Source: Tetramitus jugosus (Eukaryota; Heterolobosea; Eutetramitea; Acrasida; Vahlkampfiidae). Taken from it: a stretch of 64,000 bases of DNA. The notes beneath the pieces are model-generated. The model ran no database searches. It was not told where the DNA came from and worked only from the letters and a program-made list of their open reading frames with translations. The position numbers were made by a program, and so were the translations under genes. Shown here one piece after another: positions 27,810-39,100 of this stretch (within the stretch, counting starts at the first letter, position 1; each line of letters starts with the position of its first letter). The stretch is taken from assembly GCA_937625935.1 (NCBI GenBank), contig OW569345.1, positions 186,001 through 250,000 on the forward strand, read 5' to 3'.

Positions 27810-29213
27810 TTATACAAGACCAGCAGGAGCTGTTGTTGCTTGCGTGGTTAATATTCTCATCGACAATTCCTCAGTTGGAATACCATACTGTTGCATCTTG
27901 TCCACCACGACATGCAAGAGATCATTGTGCATCTTTTTCACCTTCTCTGTTTCGAACTTTAGATCTCGAATTTGTTTGTTCTTCTCTTCGATGATATCTT
28001 CCATTTGTCCAGTTACATTTTCTATTGATTGTTCGTCAATGTTAGTCACCTTGATTACTTCCCGAAGTTGAGCATCTCTCTTCTCAACTTGTTCCTGCAA
28101 TGCCATTATCTTCGTCTCTAACAATTGATTCTTAAACATGGCCTTTTGTTGAACTTCATGTATTGTTTTCTCGAACTTTTGATACAATTCATCTCTTTCC
28201 TTTTGAACTTGCCTGAAACTTTGTTCTAGGATCTCATGCTCCCATTTCAGATTCTTTAATTGATCCTCTGTGACTATCATCCGACTCTTCGCATTTTTCA
28301 GTGAAACCTTATCCTTTTCATAGTTCGCAAGTTCCACTCTCATATGATCAATTTCGCTAAGTGCCTTGACCAATGGCTCAGTCAATTTATTATTATCGGC
28401 CATAATCTCAAACATTAGTTTTTCGTTGCTAGCTTCATTCTTTTTCATTGTTGCAACTTCGTCCTTCAAATTCTTAATTAACACTAGATTGTTCGTCGTT
28501 ATTCCATTGTAATAGTTCTTCATCTGTTCAAATGCCTGTTTATGCTTTTCCATAAGATTTTGAATTTGAAAGTTCTTTTCTTCTTCAATCTCCATGGATT
28601 CTTTTCTCCCCCGTGATTCTAGGTTCTCTCGCAATTTTGTCATCTTATCTTGATATTTCAATTGGGTTTCTTTCAATTGTCTCTCAAAATCCTCTCTCAT
28701 CTTTGTCATGTTCTTGTCTTGTTGATTCTTCAGTGATTTTATGTATTCTTCATGACCTAATTCTTTCGACTTCATCTGATGCTTTAACGATCTTTTATCT
28801 TCTTTAAATTGAGCAATCTTCTGTCGAAACTCATCAGATTGCATCTTTAATGCATTCTCACTCTCAATTTTTAATCGGTCAATCGATACTTTGTGCTCGT
28901 ATAGCAAATGCCTCACTTTTTGTTTGTAAACCTTGAGTTCAACTTGATGTTGCTCCTCCATTTCTTCCATTTCTCTGTCTTTGTTTCTCAATTCGGCTCT
29001 ACAGTTCTCCAATTCTCTTCTTGTTATGTCCCAGAAGGAGTTAATGCGGTCTCTCTCCAGTTGAAAGTAGTTTCGAATCGACTTTTCCTCTTTCAGTTGA
29101 TCTTGAAGCTCATCAATCGATGGTTGGAGATGAGCAGCATTGGATGACGACATCGGTCGGGCACTGTTTGCCGTGCCAGATGCGGTCAAGGAATTGTTTG
29201 ATCTGGAAGCCAT
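27810..29213 (-). CDS. DRC4: Dynein regulatory complex subunit 4 (GAS8)
   Basis: Axonemal nexin-dynein regulatory complex subunit, needed for flagellar motility. 467 aa and almost entirely coiled coil after a 25-residue Ser/Ala start. GAS8 markers appear in order: LQDQLKEEKSIRNYFQLERD, FWDITRRELENCRAELRNKD, KVYKQKVRHLLYEHK, then MKNYYNGITTNNLVLIKNLK, and LKNLKWEHEILEQSFRQVQK. The length matches human GAS8 (478 aa). Single exon. In an amoeboflagellate such a gene would be expected to be switched on during flagellate differentiation; no regulatory motif was identified. Confidence 0.88.
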   Translation of the reverse strand: MASRSNNSLTASGTANSARPMSSSNAAHLQPSIDELQDQLKEEKSIRNYFQLERDRINSFWDITRRELENCRAELRNKDREMEEMEEQHQVELKVYKQKVRHLLYEHKVSIDRLKIESENALKMQSDEFRQKIAQFKEDKRSLKHQMKSKELGHEEYIKSLKNQQDKNMTKMREDFERQLKETQLKYQDKMTKLRENLESRGRKESMEIEEEKNFQIQNLMEKHKQAFEQMKNYYNGITTNNLVLIKNLKDEVATMKKNEASNEKLMFEIMADNNKLTEPLVKALSEIDHMRVELANYEKDKVSLKNAKSRMIVTEDQLKNLKWEHEILEQSFRQVQKERDELYQKFEKTIHEVQQKAMFKNQLLETKIMALQEQVEKRDAQLREVIKVTNIDEQSIENVTGQMEDIIEEKNKQIRDLKFETEKVKKMHNDLLHVVVDKMQQYGIPTEELSMRILTTQATTAPAGLV

Positions 29214-29519
29214 TAATGAAGTGAAAAGCTGTCGACAAGAAGTTCGATGTTATTGTACACGCCGATTAAATTCTTTCAATCTAGCCGCCAGAAAAAACAC
29301 AACTGTTCCATTGCCCGTAAACCGATAACTCACTGTCGGATGTTTGTGTCGCGACAAGAATGGCGGGATCTGGTTTTCACTGAAGCAAAAAGTTGAATGT
29401 TCAACCTTGTTCTTGAATGTGTGAGAAAAGAAAACCAAAAACTTCACATCGGAGCATTTAGGTTTCGGCACAAAGACACAACAAACAACAACCAACAACA
29501 AACAGACACTACATTTCCA
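29214..29519. other. Intergenic region, divergent promoters of DRC4 and GNL3
   Basis: 306 bp with no gene seen. The last 40 bases before the GNL3 ATG are AAC/CAA-rich, as for several other genes here. Confidence 0.5.
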
Positions 29520-31154
29520 ATGGGTCAAAACAAGAGACAATCCAAACGTCTAACACTACGTACACAACACAAAATCGCAAAGAAAGTGAAGGAACACCAC
29601 AAGAAGCTCAAAAAAGCCGCCAAAAAAACCAACCACAAGAGAAGTAAGTTTTACTTGAACCCCACCCTATTTTCTCCGCGGCAGCCATGAGCGCCAAAAT
29701 TTTTTTACACGACCAGTAGCTAACACCCAAAATCATCATTATCACCACTGTCAGAGCTAAAGAAGGACCCAGGTATTCCAAATCTATGGCCATTCAAAAA
29801 GCAATTGTTGGAAAAGATTGAACAGAGAAGAGAAGAAGAAAAGGAGGAAGCTGCTCAGAGTAAGATCAATAAGGCACTCCGCAGAGAGCTCGCACAACAA
29901 GAACAAGCTCAAGCTTCTGACATGGCACGTCTTCAGTATGAGGCCACAAGAAGACAATCAGAGTTTTCTGCCAAGGAGGACCTCATGAAGCAACAACAAG
30001 AAGAAGACGGTGTCAGAACACTCCACGAACAATCACTCAGTAACTCGAGCAGAAGAGCTTACTACAAGGAGTTCAAGAAGGTGACTGAACAGAGTGATGT
30101 CATTCTTGAGGTGCTCGATGCCAGAGATCCAATTGGATGTCGTTGCCCAGACATTGAAAGAACGATACTCTCTCAGAATCCTGACAAGAAGATTATTTTG
30201 TTGTTGAATAAGATTGATTTGGTGCCTCGTGAAGTGGTTCAAAAGTGGGTCACCTATCTGAGACACGAATTCCCAACTGTTGCCTTCAAGAGTAGCACAC
30301 AAAATCAGAAGCAACACATTTCTAATGATATGAGCAATGCAAACTCTAGTGGACAGAGTGGTTGTTTGGGAGCAGACACACTGGTTCAATTGCTAAAGAA
30401 TTATGCGAGAAGTGAGGACATTAAGAAGACGATTACTGTTGGTATCATTGGTTATCCAAACGTTGGTAAGAGCTCAATGATTAACTCACTCAAGAGAACA
30501 AAGGTTGTGACTACGGGATCGAAGCCAGGTGTTACAAAATCAGCTCAAGAAATTCACTTGGACAAGAATATTAAGCTTTTGGACTCTCCTGGTATCATTT
30601 TCTCCAGTGGTCAATTGGACGCTGACATTATTTTGAGAAATGCAGTGCGTATCGAACAATTGGAAGATACTGTTGAGCCAGTGTCTGCCATTTTAAATCG
30701 TTGTAAGAAGGAGAGATTGATGGAAAAGTACAATGTTCCTCCATTTGAGACGGCCGAACAATTTTTGACACACATTGCAAAGGCAAGAGGCAAGATGAAG
30801 AAGGGTGGTCAACCAAACCTTCAAGCAGCTGGTCAAATCATTCTACAAGACTGGAACTCTGGTAAGATTCCATTCTACACACTGCCTCCAAAGAGAGAAG
30901 ACTCTGTTGTTGCACAATTCAATCAACAAAACGCTATGGATGTGGACAATAGCTCTACTCTTGAGAATATTCCATCTCTGCGCGACAGGGCTGCAAGCAG
31001 CTTCATTCCTATGGTTGCCTCCGAGGCACCAAAGATTGTTGTTGCCGAGTCTGATGATGAAGACGAGGAAGATGACTATGACTATGAGAAGGATTTGATG
31101 TCTGACAGCGATGTCGAAGTGGATGATGATTCCGATGATGACGACATGGAATAA
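29520..31154 (+). CDS. GNL3: Nucleostemin-type nucleolar GTPase
   Basis: Circularly permuted GTPase acting in nucleolar 60S ribosome assembly. Exon 1 (29520-29643) encodes a very basic start (KRQSKRLTLRTQHKIAKKVK); exon 2 is 29755-31154, after a 111-bp GTAAGT/CAG intron. The join reads HKRKLKKDPGIPNLWPFKKQ, which matches the conserved KDPG(V/I)P-PFK segment of nucleostemin. 507 aa. A Glu/Gln-rich coil follows, then the GTPase motifs in permuted order: DARDP at about 163, NKID (G4) at 193-196, GYPNVGKSS (G1) at 274-282, and DSPG (G3) at 318-321. The C-terminus is a run of Asp/Glu with Ser. Nug1/Grn1-type relatives are equivalent here. Confidence 0.9.
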
Positions 31155-31191
31155 ATCATAATTTCCTGTTCACTTAATTTATTTTACTATT

Positions 31192-34100
31192 TTATATGTT
31201 TTTCGGTAGTTCTACATCAGTGCTTCCCTCCTTTGGTTCTGCTGTCGTTGATTCGGCAGTGCCTGCAGAAGTGACATCATTGCTTTCTTCAGCTGCTCTG
31301 TTGGCACTCTCTAGATAAGCATGGAATGAGGTATCTTGCTCGAATGGTCTTTCACCAAGCATTTCGACCATATCACCAGCGTCAATCTTCTCCTTCTCCA
31401 ACAACAAGTGAGCAATCTTGATTAGGCCTTCCTTGTGAGTCGTCAAGAGTTGTTCTGTTCGTTCGTAGGCATCAGACACCATCTTTCTCACACGTTCATC
31501 AATCAAACGTGCAGTTCGCTCACTGAATGGTTTTTCAACATTAAGGACATTGTCATCCTTAGGGAAAGACACGTGACCGAGTTCAGCGTCCATGCCATAG
31601 TCAGTAATGATGGAATATGCCATCTGTGTCACCTTTTTCAAATCATCCTGAGCTCCGGTGGACAAATGACCAAACATGATTTTTTCAGCAGCTCTACCAC
31701 CGAGAGCCAAGCACATGCGATCCATAATCTGATCCTGTGTAGTAATATATCTCTCCTTTGGCAAGTATTGAGCATAGCCTAAGGCTCCTGATCCACGAGG
31801 AACAATAGATACCTTGAGAAGTGGTTCTGAGTGCTCCAGGAACCAACCAGCAACAGCATGACCAGCCTCATGATGAGCCACAATGTTTCTTTCCTTCTTT
31901 GACAGAATCTTGTTCTTCTTTTCGAGACCTCCAATCACCTTATCGATCGCAGCTTCAAAATGCTTGAGTGAAATCGTCTCTGCCTTGTCACGGGATGCAA
32001 TCAAGGCAGCTTCATTACAAATATTGGCAATATCGGCACCAGAGAAACCAGGTGTCAGGGCAGCCAATCTAGGCGCATACTCATCGATAGGTCTCTCCAA
32101 CGTAATCTTCTTTGCGTGAACTCTAAAGATTTGCTCTCTGCCATCGATTGTCGGTAGCTGAATGTCCACTTGTCTGTCAAATCTTCCAGGTCTCAGCAAG
32201 GCCTTGTCCAGCACCTCTGGTCTATTCGTCGCAGCGAGGACAACAACTCCGGACGAAGGAACAAAACCGTCCATTTCAACAAGCAGTTGATTCAACGTGT
32301 TCTCTCTTTCGTCATTTCTACCCAAAAACTTTCCTGTGCCTCTCTGTCTACCAACAGCATCAATTTCATCGATAAAGATGATGGATGGTGCACTTTCTCT
32401 GGCCTCCTTGAACAGACTTCTGACACGAGCTGGACCCACACCGACAACCATCTCCACAAACTCTGAACCAGATAGAGTGAAGAAGGGCACTCCGGCTTCA
32501 CCTGCCACAGCCTTTGCCAAAAGAGTCTTTTGTATCATTCATTGTGTGAGAGTTAGTATCCTGTGAATGTGAATGGAGACGAAAGTACAAAAAACAAAGT
32601 TGCTACAAACCTTTCCGGTACCTGGTGGACCGACGAGCAGTGCTCCCTTTGGAATTCTAGCTCCAATCTTGTCAAACTTTTTTGGATGCTTCAAAAAGTC
32701 AACAAATTCCGTAATTTCCAACTTTGCTTCGTCCAAACCGGCCACATCGGCAAACTTGACCTTGGATGCCGTGTTGGACAACTTGCTCTTGGATGTGAAC
32801 ATGTTGGCAGCAGCTCCACCAATGGAACTAAATGCCCTTGTAATGACAATGAACAGAACAATGTATGATCCGATACGCACTGCAGTCTTGAGCACAGTAT
32901 CACTGTTGAGAACAGTTTCAGGCGAGTAGAAGAGAGGTGATTGATGATCGGCACTGTCATCAGACACGCCCAACTCATCCCTCAAATCGGCATACTTTTG
33001 TTCAAACAACTCACCAGAAATGTGCATACGGTATCTCTGAATACCGCCTGATGGTGTCTTGAGATGAACCAGAACATCACCCTTGGTAACCAGGATTTTG
33101 GCAACCTACGTTCATATGAAAACAAAAGATGTTGCGAGTGAGTCAATCTGCACCCACACTACACACCACAAAATGCACTTTAAAAAACAACGTAAAACAC
33201 TACTACTTACATTGTTTGATCGAACATCAGAAACGAATCGATCCCAATCTTCAATACGATCGTTCATAATGGACAACCCAACGGCAACAGCACCAAACAA
33301 CACCACAGAGAACAAAAAGATGTTCATAGGATTGATTTTGATGATCACTGGCTTTGGTGGAATGCCCTTGTTCTTCTTTGATGATTTGCCTTCTTCTTCT
33401 TCTTCTTCTTTTTTGTCTTCTTCCTTCTTCTCACCTTCTTCGTGCGCCGATGATGTTTTTTCTGCTGATTCTTGTTCTGCTTGTTCTGCAGGCTTTTCTT
33501 CTCCGTTTGCGACTGCAGATGCTTTGTCTTCTTGTTGTTGTTGTTTTTCACTGTCGGATGCTCCTTTCTCTTCACTGGTGGTTGACGATGCAGATGTCGA
33601 TGTAGAAGTCTTGGTCGATTTGTTCAAGTATTGTGAAAATGAGGCGAATCCAGTGGCTGATGTTGATGTCGGTTGTTTTTCATTGTCTTCATTGGATGGA
33701 GACTTTGGGCTCTTCTTTTGTTTTGTACTCTTGTTGGCAACCACTTTTTCATCCTTGTTACTGTTAACATCCTGTCTGCCATTTTCTTCCTCTTGTTTTT
33801 TTGCGTCATCATCATCCTTATCATCATCCTGTTGCTGCTGCTTCTTCTTTTGAGATGACAATGATTTTTTGTCAAACAGTTCAAATCCCTTTGGTGATGA
33901 TGATTGTTGATCCAACAATTGATTACACATGGTATGGAACTCTCTCTTTGCAACAACGACACACTTATAATTATTGAACAATTTTCGTTCATTGCTCCTC
34001 GAATACAGGAAACCATTGGAATCACTGTGGCAATTGACAGTAGAAAAAAAAGAGGAACCATGAAGAGTTTGCAGCACATTATTATTGCTATTATTATTAT

Positions 34101-34302
34101 TAGTATTATCATTGTGAGATTGAGAAACATGTTGATTCAAATAGTGAATGGAGCGAGATCGGAGTGGGAGTCCAATACGACCACTCTCAATAACGAGTGA
34201 AGGTGATTTCATGAGTTGAAACAGTGCATGATTCACAATGTGTTGATTGATGCGATGATGATGATGCATTGTTGTTGTTGTGGATGTAAATTGACGAAGC
34301 AT
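31192..34302 (-). CDS. AFG3L2: Mitochondrial m-AAA protease (AFG3L2/paraplegin family)
   Basis: Inner-membrane ATP-dependent zinc protease for membrane-protein quality control. Exons are 34302-33211, 33105-32611 and 32526-31192; introns of 105 and 84 bp. The joins read [16 protein letters not shown] and [13 protein letters not shown], giving 973 aa. The N-terminus is basic and His/Ser-rich, a likely presequence. A long Lys/Glu/Ser-rich stretch (about 120-300) precedes the first membrane span ([20 protein letters not shown]), the FtsH extracellular domain and a second span ([14 protein letters not shown]). AAA motifs are GPPGTGK (523-529), IIFIDE (578-583) and RPGRFDR (641-647). The metalloprotease motif HEAGH is at 748-752. 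Two membrane spans plus the FtsH extracellular domain indicate m-AAA rather than i-AAA. Confidence 0.92.
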
Positions 34303-34571
34303 TTTTTGTGTTACAAAGTGTTGTTGAAAAACAATTCTTATGAATGTACACGCGGTGATATACTCAATGTTGTTGGATTCCTTCACTGAATTTGTTTTTC
34401 TGTGTTTTCCACAGAAACAACTTGAAAAAAAATCAAATTTTTGCATGCCCCGCCGCCAAGGCAAAATTGTGTTTTGTGTGGCTCTCGATTGTTCTTCCAC
34501 AACATGCGCATTCCAGCATTGCGGGGTTTCTTGATTGCCGAATTAAAGTTAAAATTCCGAGTTCCTTTACA

Positions 34572-35715
34572 ATGATGGATAAGGACTTGGATCAGGTGAT
34601 AGATACACTGAATGCATTTGTAACAAACTTTCTATTGTATTCTATTGTATTGACTGTTAGCAGTTTTGATCATTCTCGCCAAAAACTGAGTACCATTTTT
34701 CGTCCAATCAAAGAAAAAAACCCAAAGATGAATCGAAGCGCACCAATCTCTGCTTTGCTACGCTTTTTGCAGCACTCATTCGAAGAGGACAATCAATGGA
34801 AGCAATATCTTTCCAACTTGACATTCACAGATCAATCGCCAAGTGCCAAGATTTTGGCCAAGTACAAGCTCAAGTATTTTGCAAAGAACATTGATCCACA
34901 GTGTCCTGATGCCTCCTCGGTTCTCGATTCTCCTTATCGCATGTCTGTTGTTGAGCCCATTGGAACTCACACGAGTACATTGATCTTTTTGCGTATGTTT
35001 TTTACACCGGTGAAAGCTTGAAATGCCATTGACTTTGTTGTTTGGTTCTCTCTGACACTAATCTTTTTTTTGTCTTGATTTCTTAGATGGATTGGGTGAT
35101 AGTGGTGATGGTGGTTGGTTGTCCACTTGGGAATCAGAGTCCCACAAACGCAGGCTCTTTCCAGGCCTAAAGGTAATCTTGCCAAGTGCGTTGAACCAGC
35201 GAGTGACACTCAATCGTGGAATGTCAATGCCTGCATGGTATGACATTATCGGTCTTACACCAAATTCGGGTGAAGATGAGCAGGGTATTGATAAGGCGAG
35301 AGATCTCTTGCATAATTTAATCATTTCAGAGATGATTACGACCGGTATTTCATCTGATCGAATTATTGTGGCAGGTTTCAGTCAAGGTGGCAGTATGGCT
35401 CTGTTTTCTGGATTTACTTTCCCATTAAAGTTGGGTGGTGTGTTGGGCATGAGTTCATTTGTTGTCAGAAAGGCGCTGATGGAACAGGCTCTGCAAGATA
35501 GCAGCAATCCCAATATTAACACACCATTCCTCATGGTCCACGGTAACCAAGATCCTATTGTGCAATTGCCCTATGGTAAAATGAGTTATGAACTAGTGGC
35601 TCAATACCTGCAAGGAAAGAAGAAATGGAAGGAGTATGGAGGACTGGGACACTCCACCAACCAAACAGTGATGAATGATGTTGTCAAATTTATCAACGAG
35701 TGTTTGAGCACGTAA
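34572..35715 (+). CDS. Acyl-protein thioesterase (LYPLA-like) with N-terminal extension
   Basis: Alpha/beta hydrolase that removes palmitate from cysteines of membrane proteins. Exon 1 is 34572-34992, exon 2 is 35087-35715, and the 94-bp intron has GTATGT and TTAG. The join restores LIFLHGLGDSGDGGW, the first strand and oxyanion loop; 349 aa. The catalytic set is complete: Ser in GFSQGGSMAL, Asp in HGNQDPIV and His in GLGHST. WYDIIGLTPNSGEDEQGID is the substrate-channel segment of the family. The first ~130 residues have no counterpart in the ~230-aa human enzymes and include one possible membrane span (FLLYSIVLTVSSF), so it may be anchored. A second ATG one codon downstream is equally possible as start. 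Confidence 0.85.
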
Positions 35716-36151
35716 GGCAAATCTTCTATGATCTCTTTACCCACAACAGGTAAGTTTTGGTATACCTTTTTGTCAAATCCAGACCTACCAGCTAAATTAT
35801 ATCACCCCGAGTGATTTCCCTTGATGGAAATTGTCAATTTTTTTTGGGCAAACCTTGTTTTTCGCCAGATCAGATGTCATCTGTCCACATCTGTTTTGAA
35901 CAAACGAACAGAACCGCGCGTTCAAGATTATATTATAAGGTTCTCATGCACACTTGGCTTCACTTACACATCACATCACAGAGAAAATCCATCACTCCCT
36001 ATTTCTTCTGTTTTAAGAGCACACATGCAAAGGCTTCACAAAACAATTAACTATCAACCTATACCTGTACATTATATATACACCCATATATTTTCTATCA
36101 TTTATATATTATCTATATAAATATTTTTAAGTCCACAAGTATTACAAGAGA
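35716..36151. other. Intergenic region
   Basis: 436 bp between two genes on the plus strand. The last 80 bases before the giant gene are AT-rich with repeated TATA-like runs (36070-36125), possibly promoter or leader. No gene seen. Confidence 0.45.
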
Positions 36152-39100
36152 ATGGACGATAACGTAATTATTACTTCTAGTCAGCAGACAGTTGCATCTA
36201 AAGCTGCCAATGTATCACTACTCAAGCTCGGTACTGTAGGCCAAACCGTCCTCGGTATTGTTGTCACGAGCGTTGTGGTGATTGCCACAGCTGCGGTCGT
36301 TGTACTCATAGCCATTGGTGTCGGATATCAACCACCAGTTGCCAAGCCTGATGCTATTACTATTCACAAGACTGATACTGTTTCTATATTCCCCTTGGTC
36401 AATGATAAGGACCCCAAGGGTGCTTCTCTCGCTCTCACTCGGCTGTATAGACCAAAGTATGGTACCTTGACGATGAGCACTGACCGAAAGTCTGTGATCT
36501 ATACTCCTAATGGTGTTTATGCTGGTCAAGACATCTTTGAGTATATTGTTTCAAATGATAAGCTCTCTGCCACCAGTTATGTCAATATCACCATTCTGAA
36601 CCATGTTCCTGAATGTCTTGATTTTAATATTGCAGTTTCCAGAAACTCCAAGAACAATGCCTATTCGTTGTTCGAATTGGAACAGGGAGGGCTATCGATT
36701 CTTGATCTCGATGGTGACGAGCTTTTCCTGGAGAGCATCACTCAACCATCGGCTGGAGGTTCAGCACATTTTGATAACAAAACATTGTTTTACACTCCAT
36801 TGTTCCAAGCTACAGGCACAGATACTTTAGTGTATGTTGTTACAGACAAGAATGACACTTGCAGTGGAACAATTACCTTTGAATTGAAGAATGACGCACC
36901 AGTTGCTCAAGTGGACGCTTACAGAGTGAGAAAGAACCATGTTTACACGTTCGATATTTTAGCCAATGATTATGATTTGAATGGCGATCCCATTAGTATT
37001 ACCTATCTTGGTTACTCGAGAGGAAATACTTTGTTGAACGATAATGCAACACTAGTGGAGTATTGGGCCCTACCTACTACTGATCCATACTATGATAGCA
37101 TTGAGTATCAAATCAGTGATTATGAGCCATTATCAAGCACTTCTTTCGCGACGATTGAAGTCTACAACATGCCTCCTACTGCATTCAATAAGACAGTAAC
37201 TATTTCAAAGAATACTGCGAATAATAGAATTGATCTAGATTACAGAGATGTTGATGAGTTTGATGTTTTGACTGCTTCTATTATTCGAGAGCCGCAATAC
37301 GGTAGTGGTCAGTTGAGTGTAACAAAGGAGACAAAGCAAGTTCTGTACGCTGGGGAGACTTGGTTTAGCGTTGACAATAATTTTTACCATCTGATGTACA
37401 CACCAAACAAGAATAGTGACAAGGATGATGTGGTTCAGTTCCAAGTGACTGATTCATATGATACATCAACTGCATTCGTGAACATTATTGTTGAGAATAG
37501 TCCTCCAGTGGCTAATGACGACCATGCAAATTGTAGCAGAAATCATGATGTTGATATTAATGTTGTTGCAAATGACAATGATGTCGATGGAGATTTAATA
37601 GAACTTGTATTTAGCACAACGATCACTACAACCAATGGCGGAAAGGTTACTAAGGTATCAGATAAGATATTGAGATACACTGCTCCATCTCAATATGTTG
37701 GAATAGATAGTTTCACTTATACGATCAGAGACATAGTGCAAACTCCGTCCAAGTCATTAAGTGCATCTGCATCAGTCCTTATCAATGTTTACAATGAGGC
37801 GCCAATTGCGAAAGATGATTCTGCCACTGTACTCAAGTTGAAAACAGTGTCGATCCCTGTGTTGTCCAATGATGCAGATCCAAATGGTGATCCATTGACA
37901 ATTACAAGCGTTTCAGCGCCATCAACTGGTTCCTCCAACATTGTGATTAATGGAAGAAATGTTCAATTTACTGCTGATCGAACTGTTGGAAGAGTTTTGT
38001 TCACTTATGTTATTTCAGATGATCTTGGACTGACAAGCACAGCCACTGTTACAGTTGATGTTACCAACACTGCTCCAGTAGCATTGAATGATATCGCTTC
38101 GACAAGGTGGAATAGATCTATAACCATTGCACCATTGTCCAATGATGTCGATGCTGATGGGGACACACTAAATATTGCTTCATTCACATCACCAACATCA
38201 GGATCTGTGACTCAATCCTCTGGATCTGCATTCCTATATACTCCAATTAATGGATTCGTAGGAGTTGATTCATTCACATATTATGTGACTGATAGTGATA
38301 CTAGTAGTGCTAATCCAGCAACTATCACTGTTTATGTGAATAACACTGCTCCTGTTACGGTAACCGATACTGCCTCGATTCATTGGAGATCTCCGACCGG
38401 AGTTACTATTGACGTTTTGTCAAATGATTCAGACAGTGATGGTGATGCATTGTATGTCAAATCTGTATCTGCAGCTTCTCGTGGTTCATCAAGTATTGTT
38501 ACTCTATCAAGTGGCAAATTGGGTGTGAAATACGTCCCATCGAATCAACTTGGTATTGATAGTTTCACATATGTTGCCTCTGACTGGAATAAGAACACTC
38601 CTGGGACAATTACAGTTAGTGTGACGAACACTAAACCAGTTGCAATTGATGACACATATAGTATGCATTGGCGATCGAACAACATGACCTTCAATATCCT
38701 CAGCAATGATCAGGATGCAAATAGTGACCCCATTTCTATTTCCTCAACAATTCTCAACGTTTCGCCATCCAACATTGGATCTGCTATTATTTTGAGTAGT
38801 TCTACAGGAACTGTGAGATTTACAGCCACTGATCTAGGGTCATGTTCCTTCACTTACAGTGTTACTGATGGTGCAGAAGTTTCAGTCAATCCAGCCACAG
38901 TAAGAATCACTGTAACCAATGCTAATACTCCAAGTACATCACCAATATCCCGAACTATTCATTGGAGAACACTCGATACTGATGGATTCACTGAATTCTT
39001 CGTGTATAATACTGTTAAAGATTTAGATGGGGATGTGTTATCTCTCTCAGCCTCTAATCCCACTAATGGTCATGTTGTAGTGAACTCTGTCCAAGATTCT

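Noticed and set aside
31192-34302. Three separate protease ORFs suggesting a broken gene
   Set aside because: Two short introns with good splice sites restore one continuous m-AAA protease, including the Walker A motif split across a junction.
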